38,898 bases of DNA, from positions 1-38,898 of the forward strand of contig JAZRLR010000030.1 in NCBI GenBank assembly GCA_045646965.1, written 5' to 3'. Below the pieces are notes generated by a model. It was not told the DNA's origin. It made no database searches and saw nothing but the letters and a program-made list of their open reading frames with translations. The translations under genes and the position numbers were made by a program. The stretch's first letter is position 1; the number at the start of each line of letters is the position of its first letter. Shown here in pieces: positions 32,529-38,898 of this stretch. The DNA is from HGM04593 sp045646965 (lineage in GTDB: Bacteria > Bacteroidota > Bacteroidia > Bacteroidales > Bacteroidaceae).

Positions 32529-33449
32529 ATGAAAAAAATATTGGTTGCAACAGAGAAGCCCTTTGCGGCGGTTGCAGTGAATGGCATACGCGAAGTTGCC
32601 GAAGCAGCGGGTTATGAACTCGCTCTCTTGGAGAAATATACAAGCAAAGCCGACCTCTTGGCCGCCGTAGCCGATGCCGATGGTATCATCATACGCAGCG
32701 ACATTGTGGACGCCGAGGTTATGGACGCTGCAAAGAACTGCAAGATTGTAGTGCGCGCAGGTGCCGGATTCGACAATGTGAACCTTGAGGCTGCCACAGA
32801 GCGCGGTATATGTGTTATGAACACTCCCGGACAGAACTCAAACGCTGTGGCCGAGCTTGCCTTCGGTATGATGGTATATGCCTACCGTAATATGTTCAAC
32901 GGTACATCGGGTATGGAGTTGAAAGGCAAGAAACTCGGTATTCACGCCTATGGTAACGTAGGTCGTAACGTGGGCCGCATAGCCAAGGGCTTCGGTATGG
33001 ATATCTATATCTACGATATCTTCACACCCCAGGAGATTGTGGATGCCGACGGTGTAAAGCGTGTCGATTCGGCAGAGGAGCTATACAAGATGTGCGACGT
33101 GGTATCTTTGCACATCCCCGCAACACCCGAGACAAAAAACTCTATCGGCAAGGCCCTCGTGGGCTCTATGCCCAAGGGCGCGCTTCTCGTGAATACCGCC
33201 CGCAAAGAGGTTATCAACGAGACCGAGCTCATTGAACTTATGGCCGAGCGCACCGACGTGAAATATGTTACAGACATCGCTCCCGCCGCTATCGAGGAGT
33301 TCTCTAAATTCGAGGGACGCTTCTTCTCTACACCCAAGAAGATGGGTGCGCAGACCGCAGAGGCAAATATCAACGCAGGTATCGCTGCGGCAAAGCAGAT
33401 TGTAGCTTTCTTTGAGGAGGGCTGCGAGCGTTTCCGAGTAAATAAGTAA
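32529..33449 (+). CDS. serA: D-3-phosphoglycerate dehydrogenase, short form with Lys at the catalytic His site
   Basis: The enzyme oxidises 3-phosphoglycerate with NAD+, the first committed step of serine synthesis. The 306-residue product is the short type with no ACT or ASB regulatory domain. Conserved parts are VVRAGAGFDNVNLEAATERG (74-93), NTPGQNSNAVAELAFG (98-113), the nucleotide-binding loop HAYGNVGRNVGRIA (139-152) and the catalytic Arg225 in NTARKEVINE (222-231). Where relatives have a His (for example TPHxGxxT), this protein reads STPKKMGAQT (267-276), so Lys replaces it. Relatives with Lys there are known in Bacteroidota and Entamoeba. ATG at 32529 is preferred over one nine codons upstream that overlaps serC. 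Confidence 0.92.
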   Translation: MKKILVATEKPFAAVAVNGIREVAEAAGYELALLEKYTSKADLLAAVADADGIIIRSDIVDAEVMDAAKNCKIVVRAGAGFDNVNLEAATERGICVMNTPGQNSNAVAELAFGMMVYAYRNMFNGTSGMELKGKKLGIHAYGNVGRNVGRIAKGFGMDIYIYDIFTPQEIVDADGVKRVDSAEELYKMCDVVSLHIPATPETKNSIGKALVGSMPKGALLVNTARKEVINETELIELMAERTDVKYVTDIAPAAIEEFSKFEGRFFSTPKKMGAQTAEANINAGIAAAKQIVAFFEEGCERFRVNK

Positions 33450-33455
33450 AAGAGT

Positions 33456-34703
33456 ATGGCAACGATAAAACCGTTCAAAGGTATACGTCCGCCGAAGGAT
33501 TTGGTGGAGCAGGTGCAGAGCCGTCCCTACGATGTGCTCAACAGCGAGGAGGCACGCGCCGAGGCGCAGGGCAACGAGAAGTCGCTCTATCACATAATAC
33601 GCCCCGAGATTGATTTCCCCGTGGGCACCGACGAGCACGCCCCCGAGGTATATGCCAAGGCTGCCGAGAACTTTGAGAAATTTCAGCAGCAGGGATGGCT
33701 TGTGCAGGACGGCAAGGAGCAGTACTACATTTATGCGCAGACAATGAACGGCCGCACACAGTATGGTCTTGTGGTTTGTGCCTGTGTGGAGGACTATCTG
33801 AACGGTGTGATAAAGAAGCACGAGCTCACCCGCAAGGACAAGGAAGAGGACAGAATGCGTCACGTGCGTGTAAATAACGCAAATATAGAGCCTGTTTTCT
33901 TTGCCTATCCCGACAACGCGGCTCTCGACGCTGTGGTGGCAAAATACACCGCTGCCGCGCCCGAGTATGACTTCACTGCGCAGCTCGATGGCTTCCGTCA
34001 CCGCCTGTGGATTATAGACGACGAGGCCGATATGGCTGTTGTGACAAAGGAGTTTGCCGCTATGCCCGCGCTCTACATCGCCGACGGACATCACCGCTCG
34101 GCGGCTGCGGCTCTTGTGGGCAAGGAGAAGGCCGACAATAACCCCGCGCATCGTGGCGACGAGGAGTACAACTACTTTATGGCAGTGTGCTTCCCCGCAA
34201 GTCAGCTCACAATCATAGACTACAATCGTGTGGTGAAAGACCTCAACGGCCTCACAAGCGAGGAGTTTCTTGCTGCGCTTGAGAAGAATTTCACTGTGGA
34301 GCGCAAAGGAAGCGATATATACAAGCCTGCGGCGTTGCATAACTTCGCCCTCTACCTTGACGGCTGCTGGTACAGCCTCACAGCAAAAGAGGGTACTTAT
34401 GACGACAGCGACCCCATAGGCGTGCTCGACGTTACGATATCGTCCACCCTTATCCTCGACGAGATTCTGGGTATAAAAGACCTGCGCACCGACAAGCGTG
34501 TCGATTTCGTTGGCGGCATACGCGGTCTTGGCGAGCTTGAGCGCCGTGTGAACAGCGGTGAGATGAAGATGGCGCTTGCGCTCTATCCCGTCTCTATGAA
34601 GCAACTCACCGACATCGCCGACACAGGTAATATTATGCCTCCCAAAACCACTTGGTTTGAGCCTAAATTGCGCTCGGGGCTTGTAATACATAAGTTGTCC
34701 TAA
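33456..34703 (+). CDS. DUF1015 family protein in the serine operon
   Basis: Function unproven. The 415-residue product begins with the family hallmark IKPFKGIRPPKDLVEQVQSRPYDV (4-27) and carries HELTRKDKEEDRMRH (about 124-138) and the invariant ADGHHRSAAA (about 209-218). The DGHHR motif resembles the active-site motif of ParB/sulfiredoxin-fold serine kinases (SerK, SbnI), so a role in making or using phosphoserine is a reasonable guess. It sits 6 nt after serA and overlaps yigZ by one base (TAATG), firmly inside the serine operon. No serB phosphatase is in the window. Confidence 0.9.
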   Translation: MATIKPFKGIRPPKDLVEQVQSRPYDVLNSEEARAEAQGNEKSLYHIIRPEIDFPVGTDEHAPEVYAKAAENFEKFQQQGWLVQDGKEQYYIYAQTMNGRTQYGLVVCACVEDYLNGVIKKHELTRKDKEEDRMRHVRVNNANIEPVFFAYPDNAALDAVVAKYTAAAPEYDFTAQLDGFRHRLWIIDDEADMAVVTKEFAAMPALYIADGHHRSAAAALVGKEKADNNPAHRGDEEYNYFMAVCFPASQLTIIDYNRVVKDLNGLTSEEFLAALEKNFTVERKGSDIYKPAALHNFALYLDGCWYSLTAKEGTYDDSDPIGVLDVTISSTLILDEILGIKDLRTDKRVDFVGGIRGLGELERRVNSGEMKMALALYPVSMKQLTDIADTGNIMPPKTTWFEPKLRSGLVIHKLS

Positions 34704-35329
34704 TGCAGGAAGAGGATATATATAAAACAATAGAAGAGCAGGGCGAGGGAATTTACACCGAGAAGAGGAGTAAATTCCTCGCCTTTGCCATACCTGTAAC
34801 CACCCCCGAAGAGGTCAAGGAGTGGGTGGAGATTTACCAAAAGAAATATTACGATGCCCGCCACGTCTGTTATGCCTACCGTTTGGGTGAGCGTGGCGAC
34901 AAGGAGCGTTCCAACGATAACGGAGAGCCTTCGGGAACGGCGGGAAAGCCTATCCTGGGGCAGATTCACAGCAAGGAGCTTACAAATGTGCTTGTGATAG
35001 TGGTGCGTTACTTTGGCGGAGTGAAGCTGGGCACGAGCGGCCTCATTGTGGCATACAGGCTTGCAGCAGCCGAGGCCTTGGAGGCTGTGCCGCACATAGA
35101 AAAGACTATAAACGACGAGATAACGCTGCGCTTCCCTTACCCGCTCTTGAACGATGTGCTGCGCATTGTAAAGGAGGAGTCTCCCAAGGTGGTGGAGCAG
35201 GTGTTCGACAACGAGTGCGTGGTGCGCCTCTCTATGCGTCTCTCGCGTATGCCCCGCCTTGTGGAGCGATATGAGAAACTTGCCATAAGCAGCAGGGGCG
35301 ACCTGGTTATTGAACGCGAGGGTGAGTAA
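34703..35329 (+). CDS. yigZ: YigZ/IMPACT-family protein (UPF0029)
   Basis: The bacterial family is conserved but of unknown precise function; the eukaryotic relative IMPACT acts in translational stress control. The 208-residue product has the N-terminal IMPACT domain with RSKFLAFAIPV (about 19-29), DARHVCYAYRLG (about 51-62), SNDNGEPSGTAGKPIL (about 71-86) and RYFGGVKLGTSGLIVAYR (about 100-117), followed by a smaller C-terminal ferredoxin-like domain (about 135-205). Its start overlaps the DUF1015 stop by one base, indicating translational coupling at the end of the operon. Confidence 0.93.
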   Translation: MQEEDIYKTIEEQGEGIYTEKRSKFLAFAIPVTTPEEVKEWVEIYQKKYYDARHVCYAYRLGERGDKERSNDNGEPSGTAGKPILGQIHSKELTNVLVIVVRYFGGVKLGTSGLIVAYRLAAAEALEAVPHIEKTINDEITLRFPYPLLNDVLRIVKEESPKVVEQVFDNECVVRLSMRLSRMPRLVERYEKLAISSRGDLVIEREGE

Positions 35330-35340
35330 ATATATTCTTT

Positions 35341-35385
35341 AGCACAAAAAAAAATAGCGATTGAATCGCTATTTTTTTTTGTGCT
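35341..35385. terminator. Bidirectional terminator between yigZ and the FKBP gene
   Basis: A stem around TAGCGAT/ATCGCTA with a 3-nt loop is flanked by nine As and ten Ts, extending the pairing and giving a T-run on both strands. It closes the converging serine and ampG operons. Confidence 0.9.
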
Positions 35386-35401
35386 ATGTAGCAGTCTGTT
35401 A

Positions 35402-36376
35402 TTACTCTTTGTGTGTTACATCGAGCAACTCTACATCGAAGCGAAGAGCCTCGTTGGGGCCGATGTCTGCTCCTGCACCTCTTGAGCCGTAGGCAAGCTC
35501 TGCGGGTATCCATAAGGTGATTTTTCCACCTTTGCCCACGAGCTGAAGTCCCTCGCCCCATCCTTTGATAACACCATTTAAGGGGAAGTCGATGGGTGAG
35601 TTGCGTTTGTAGCTGCTGTCGAACTCTTTGCCTGTGCGTGTGGTGCCTTTGTAGTGTACTTTCACTACGTCCTCAACAGAGTTGGGCTTCTCGTTCATAT
35701 CGCCCTGCTGGTCTATCTTGTAGAGGAGACCGCTCGCTGTTTTCTTCACGCCTTTCTCTTTCTCTACCTTGGCAAGCCACTTTGCCGATGCCTCGGCGTT
35801 CTGTGCAGGTACCTTTACCATTATATAATTCTGAATGTAGCTGTTGCAGTCGTCGATGGTCATTGTGGTTTTGCCTTTGCTGCAGTCCTCGAGGCCTTTC
35901 TTTATCCACGCCATCTGCAGGGGGAGGTTGAAACGGTTGAGCCCCAAGCCGCAGTCGGCACCTACAAAAGCCGATGTGAGCTGGCGCAACTCCTCGCTCT
36001 CGTAGAGCTTTGTGTTACCTGTGCTGTCGCTCTTGGCTGCCTGAATCTGTGCCTGACGCTGACGGCCGAATACTTTGTTGTACAAACGGCGCATATTTGC
36101 CTCGTTCACGGTGTCTTTGCCCACGATTACATTCTCGCCGAAGGCGGCTTTCTCCATCGCCTCGTTGATTGTCTTTGTGTCGAGCTCAAGCTCCTTTACA
36201 ATGCCGCCGTTCTGCTGATGCGACAATGTGATACCCATAACGTAAGAGAGGCTGTCCATTTTGTTGAGGCTGCCCTTGGTTATGAGCGATGTCTTTACGT
36301 CGTTCTCGCTTGTGCCGCAAGAGACGGCTGCCGCTGCCATAAGCGCGGCTGTCATAGTGATAAAAGTTTTTTTCAT
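35402..36376 (-). CDS. FKBP-type peptidyl-prolyl isomerase lipoprotein
   Basis: FKBPs catalyse cis-trans isomerisation of prolyl bonds and assist folding of exported proteins. The 324-residue product has a lipoprotein signal with lipobox AAVSC (Cys20). Residues about 25-220 form the helical FKBP N-terminal dimer domain (SLSYVMGITLSHQ at about 43-55). Residues about 230-322 form the FKBP catalytic domain with VKVHYKGTTRTGKEFDSSYK, IKGWGEGLQLV and WIPAELAYGSRGAG. It is the last gene of ampG-kinase-FKBP, 12 nt after the kinase. It acts in the periplasm, anchored to a membrane. Confidence 0.93.
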   Translation of the reverse strand: MKKTFITMTAALMAAAAVSCGTSENDVKTSLITKGSLNKMDSLSYVMGITLSHQQNGGIVKELELDTKTINEAMEKAAFGENVIVGKDTVNEANMRRLYNKVFGRQRQAQIQAAKSDSTGNTKLYESEELRQLTSAFVGADCGLGLNRFNLPLQMAWIKKGLEDCSKGKTTMTIDDCNSYIQNYIMVKVPAQNAEASAKWLAKVEKEKGVKKTASGLLYKIDQQGDMNEKPNSVEDVVKVHYKGTTRTGKEFDSSYKRNSPIDFPLNGVIKGWGEGLQLVGKGGKITLWIPAELAYGSRGAGADIGPNEALRFDVELLDVTHKE

Positions 36377-36388
36377 ATTGTTTTTATT

Positions 36389-37225
36389 TTAGTTTTTATG
36401 ATATTCAATTAGTCCGCTCATAGGGCTGTCTACGATATTGCCCACCGAGAGGCCGAGGCTCTCGGCTGTCTCCTTTATCTCCTGCGCAAAGTTCACGCCT
36501 ATGCCGCCTATGATGTGTATGGGCAGCCACGAGCGGCGGTAGACCATTGTGTTGCGCTGAAAGAACTGTGTGAAACAGTGCTTCAGGAGGTTGTGTATCT
36601 CGGCGTTCTTGCGGTTCTCGTGCAGGAAGGGTGCGAAGCTCGCAAGGAATCTGTTGGGCAGGGGTTCGCGATAGACGCGCTCCAGAATCTCGGCCACAGA
36701 GAGCTTGTATTTTTTCAAAAACTTCTCGCACATAGGTGCCGACAACTGTTTCTTTATGCAGTCGCTCACAAGCTGACGGCCGAGGTGTGCTCCGCTACCC
36801 TCATCGCCGAGTATATATCCGAGTGAGGGGGTGTTGTCGATAATCTTCTCTCCGTCGAAGAGGCACGAGTTTGAGCCGGTGCCCAGAATGCAGGCGATGC
36901 CCTCTTCGTGGCCGCAGAGCGCGCGTGCCGCTGCCAGGAGGTCGCTGTTTATGTGTATATCTCTTGTGGTGAATATTCTTTCAATGGCTGCCTGCATACG
37001 TTTGTTTGCAGTCTCGTAGGCACAGCCTGCACCATAGAAGTGTATGGTGTCGGGTACATCGGGTGCTATGGCGCCCGAAATCTCTGCCGAGAGGGCGGTG
37101 TAGATGTCCTCCTCGCTCTGCTGTGTGGGGTTGAACCCCTGTGTCTTTACCTTTGTAACCACGGTGCCATTGTCGCAAAGCACCCAGTCGGTTTTTGTTG
37201 AGCCGCAATCAGCTATAAGTATCAT
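36389..37225 (-). CDS. BadF/BadG-type ATPase, probable N-acetylglucosamine/N-acetylmuramic acid kinase
   Basis: Members of this ASKHA group phosphorylate amino sugars. The 278-residue product has the phosphate-1 loop LIADCGSTKTDWVL (3-16), a connecting YGAGCAYE (about 64-71), the phosphate-2 loop ACILGTGSNSCLFDGE (about 110-125), LGYILGDEGSGAHLGR (about 134-149) and an adenosine-binding IGGIGVNFA near the C-terminus. Its size suits GlcNAc kinase or the MurK-type GlcNAc/MurNAc kinase known in other bacteria. Lying 42 nt after an AmpG-like muropeptide importer, it most likely salvages cell-wall sugars. The exact substrate is inferred. Confidence 0.85.
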   Translation of the reverse strand: MILIADCGSTKTDWVLCDNGTVVTKVKTQGFNPTQQSEEDIYTALSAEISGAIAPDVPDTIHFYGAGCAYETANKRMQAAIERIFTTRDIHINSDLLAAARALCGHEEGIACILGTGSNSCLFDGEKIIDNTPSLGYILGDEGSGAHLGRQLVSDCIKKQLSAPMCEKFLKKYKLSVAEILERVYREPLPNRFLASFAPFLHENRKNAEIHNLLKHCFTQFFQRNTMVYRRSWLPIHIIGGIGVNFAQEIKETAESLGLSVGNIVDSPMSGLIEYHKN

Positions 37226-37267
37226 AATATCTTAACGTCTTAATTTAAGCGCGAATATACGTCAAAT

Positions 37268-38533
37268 TTATTTCTTTCCAAAGTCGGCATCGATTTTTAG
37301 CTGTGCCGACACGGCAAAAGTGGCAAAACAGCATATCATAACCCAGGTGAAAAAGCCGAAATATCCAAGCAACTCCTGTATATAGCCCGAAAGCATACCG
37401 GGGAGCATCATACCCAGCGCCATAAAGCCTGTGGATATTGCGTAGTGGGCGGTGGGGTATTTGCCCTGTGCGAAATAGATGAGGTAGAGCATATAGGCTG
37501 TGAAACCAAAGCCGTATCCCATCTGCTCTATGAAGATGCAGGCATTTGTGACTGCAATGTCGGCGGGTTGCGTGTAACTCAAATATACATACACGAGGTC
37601 GGGCAGGGAGATTGCCGCAACCATAGGCCACAGCCAGTATTTAAGCCCTTTGCGCGAGACGGCTATGCCGCCTGCAAGGCCGCCTATTATGAGCCCTATG
37701 ACACCTATGGTGCCGTATGTGATGCCTATCTGTTCGGTGGTGAGCCCGAGGCCGCCCACGTCGCGTCCGTCGAGCAGGAAGGGGTTGAGCATCTTCACAA
37801 GCTGTGCTTCGGGCAGGCGAAAGAGGAGCATAAAGAGCAGCGCAGGTATTATGCCCGGCTTTTTAAAGTAGGATATTATAACCTCGCCAAAGTTCTGCAA
37901 GGCCTCTTTTACATTGCCCACGCTGCGCGAGATGTCGTTGGCGGGCTTGGGTAGCGCGGCGCTGTGGTAGAAACCGAGCAGCAGAGTGATAGCTGCCGTG
38001 AGCGCAAAGGTGAGGCTCCACGCTGTGGCTATTGAACCGATTTTTTTCTCGAGGTAGCCGGCTACGATAATGAGAAAGCCCTGCCCGAATATTGTGGCTA
38101 TGCGGTAGAATATACTTCTGATACCCGAGAAGAACGACTGCTGCTCGCCGCTCAAGCCAAGCATATAAAAGCCGTCGGCAGCTATGTCGTGCGTGGCAGA
38201 GCCGAACGCCAAGAGCCAGAAAAAGGCCAGTGTGTACTGAAAGAAACTCGACACGGGTATGGTGAACGCCACGGCAGCAAGCAGGGCGCCCATAAAAAGC
38301 TGTGTAGCCACAATCCATTTGCGGCGTGTGAAGAGCATCTCCACAATGGGGCTCCAGAAGGGTTTTATAACCCACGGCAGATAGAGCCAGCTTGTGTATA
38401 ACGCAATGTCGGTGTTGCTCACACCCATACGCTTGTATAGTATAACCGAAATTACCGTTACGGCAAAGTAGGGGAGTCCCTCGGTGAAGTAGAGCGTGGG
38501 TATCCAGCTCCAACCGTTCTTTTTATGTTGCAT
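37268..38533 (-). CDS. ampG: AmpG-like MFS transporter, probable muropeptide permease
   Basis: AmpG permeases bring anhydro-muropeptides from periplasm to cytoplasm for recycling. The 421-residue product (MQHKKNGWSWIPTLYFTEGL) has about 12 membrane helices. It shows the family's N-terminal TLYFTEGLPYFAVTVISVIL, SWLYLPWVIKPFWSPIVEML (about 47-66) and GSATHDIAADGFYM (about 114-127), the region conserved in AmpG and acetyl-CoA-transporter-like carriers. The start at 38533 is chosen because the ATG ten codons upstream falls beside the promoter -7 element. It leads the operon with an amino-sugar kinase and an FKBP lipoprotein. Confidence 0.85.
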   Translation of the reverse strand: MQHKKNGWSWIPTLYFTEGLPYFAVTVISVILYKRMGVSNTDIALYTSWLYLPWVIKPFWSPIVEMLFTRRKWIVATQLFMGALLAAVAFTIPVSSFFQYTLAFFWLLAFGSATHDIAADGFYMLGLSGEQQSFFSGIRSIFYRIATIFGQGFLIIVAGYLEKKIGSIATAWSLTFALTAAITLLLGFYHSAALPKPANDISRSVGNVKEALQNFGEVIISYFKKPGIIPALLFMLLFRLPEAQLVKMLNPFLLDGRDVGGLGLTTEQIGITYGTIGVIGLIIGGLAGGIAVSRKGLKYWLWPMVAAISLPDLVYVYLSYTQPADIAVTNACIFIEQMGYGFGFTAYMLYLIYFAQGKYPTAHYAISTGFMALGMMLPGMLSGYIQELLGYFGFFTWVMICCFATFAVSAQLKIDADFGKK

Positions 38534-38547
38534 AGTCTTTTGTTTCT

Positions 38548-38556
38548 GCGAAGATA
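38548..38556 (-). promoter_or_regulatory. -7 element of the ampG operon
   Basis: TATCTTCGC on the minus strand (38556-38548) is identical to the -7 elements of mltG and tex. The leader would be very short (under 10-15 nt), and no TTTG stands 19 nt upstream. Confidence 0.42.
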
Positions 38557-38650
38557 CGCACAAAAGGGGTAATGTGCGGCATTTTGCGCAAAGAAACTTC
38601 TTTCAAGTATAAATGTTTTGACTGGGTGCTGCGGCTTTGGCTCCCTGCGA

Positions 38651-38683
38651 AAAAAACAGCGTGCCTTTTTGGGCACGCTGTTT
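38651..38683 (-). terminator. Terminator of the right-edge gene
   Basis: A perfect 12-bp stem (38654-38665 with 38672-38683) and 6-nt loop, followed on the minus strand by a run of Ts. It lies 20 nt beyond the stop at 38703. Confidence 0.9.
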
Positions 38684-38702
38684 AAGTAGTTGATTTATCT
38701 GT

Positions 38703-38898
38703 TTAGAAAATAACTTTCTTTCCGTTTACAATGTAGATACCTTTTGTGGGGTTCTCCACACGCTGGCCGTTGAGGTTGTAGATGGCCTCGTCGCTTGCTG
38801 TGGTTGTGATGCTCTCCACAGCTGTGATGCCGCCGAAATTGAATGTGTAGCGGTTGCTCAACTGCACGTCGGGGGCATTTACCGTGGTGTCGAAGATG
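38703..38898 (-). CDS. 3' end of a secreted protein with a type IX-like C-terminal sorting domain (partial)
   Basis: Only the last 65 codons are in the window; the start lies beyond the right edge. The reading frame ends EAIYNLNGQRVENPTKGIYI then VNGKKVIF and TAA. The pattern YNLNGQRV...GIYIVNGKKV is the common C-terminal domain of secreted proteins in Prevotella and related Bacteroidota, used as a type IX secretion sorting signal. The function of the full protein cannot be told from this fragment; such proteins are often hydrolases or large surface proteins. Confidence 0.85.
   Translation of the reverse strand, partial: IFDTTVNAPDVQLSNRYTFNFGGITAVESITTTASDEAIYNLNGQRVENPTKGIYIVNGKKVIF

Noticed and set aside
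33081..34730. A 549-codon open frame on the minus strand across serA and DUF1015
   Set aside because: It lies opposite two clear genes, its product is compositionally odd (rich in His/Val/Leu/Cys) with no family motif, and such long antisense frames arise from codon bias.
1..38898. CRISPR arrays, insertion sequences, prophage or toxin-antitoxin genes
   Set aside because: I saw no spaced direct-repeat arrays, transposase or integrase motifs, or short paired toxin-antitoxin frames anywhere in the window.

Overview
The window looks like a chromosomal segment of a Bacteroidales bacterium, of the Prevotella/Bacteroides/Muribaculaceae type; genus is not resolvable by eye. The evidence is: repeated promoters of the Bacteroidota form (TTTG, about 19 nt, TAnnTTTG) in front of many genes; a Bacteroidales 6S RNA (Bacteroidales-1 type) just after rplT; a serine-palmitoyltransferase-type enzyme for sphingolipids; FKBP, DUF5723 and OmpP1/FadL envelope proteins; a galM-transporter-galK cluster; and, at the right edge, a secreted-protein C-terminus ending in GIYIVNGKKVIF. 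It is mostly housekeeping DNA. I see no integrase, transposase, phage, CRISPR or obvious defence locus.

Left part (1-9.1 kb): the end of rpmI, rplT and its terminator, then a 6S-like ncRNA with promoter, 14-bp closing stem and U-tract. A minus-strand pair follows, mltG (septal transglycosylase) and a GH20 hexosaminidase, overlapping by ATGA. Then come a short plus-strand polysaccharide-export unit (Wza-like lipoprotein and Wzc-like BY-kinase) bounded by its own promoter and terminator, a serine palmitoyltransferase gene, a tRNA-Pro(TGG) only 7 nt after it, and a decayed copy of that tRNA.

Middle (9.1-27.9 kb, mainly minus strand): a DUF5723 barrel protein with a large coiled-coil lipoprotein; an OmpP1/FadL porin; a MATE exporter; transketolase-rpiB (pentose phosphate pathway); tex on the plus strand; the galactose cluster galM-FHS/MFS permease-galK; and grpE-dnaJ-folC.

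Right part (28-38.9 kb): on the plus strand, a serine-type sulfatase and a DbpA-like helicase with a DEFD box, a possible 38-codon CxxCGGTG mini-gene, then the serine operon serC-serA-DUF1015-yigZ behind a leader containing a terminator-like hairpin. On the minus strand lies AmpG-like permease, BadF-type amino-sugar kinase and FKBP lipoprotein (a probable cell-wall sugar recycling operon), then the 3' end of a secreted protein.

No single dramatic new system is evident. The items most worth a second look are the 6S RNA, the serC leader hairpin, DUF1015 inside the serine operon together with a PGDH lacking the usual catalytic His, the CxxC mini-gene, the coiled-coil lipoprotein/DUF5723 pair, and the spt-tRNA-Pro arrangement with its tRNA remnant. 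All gene identities come from reading motifs; no database search was run.
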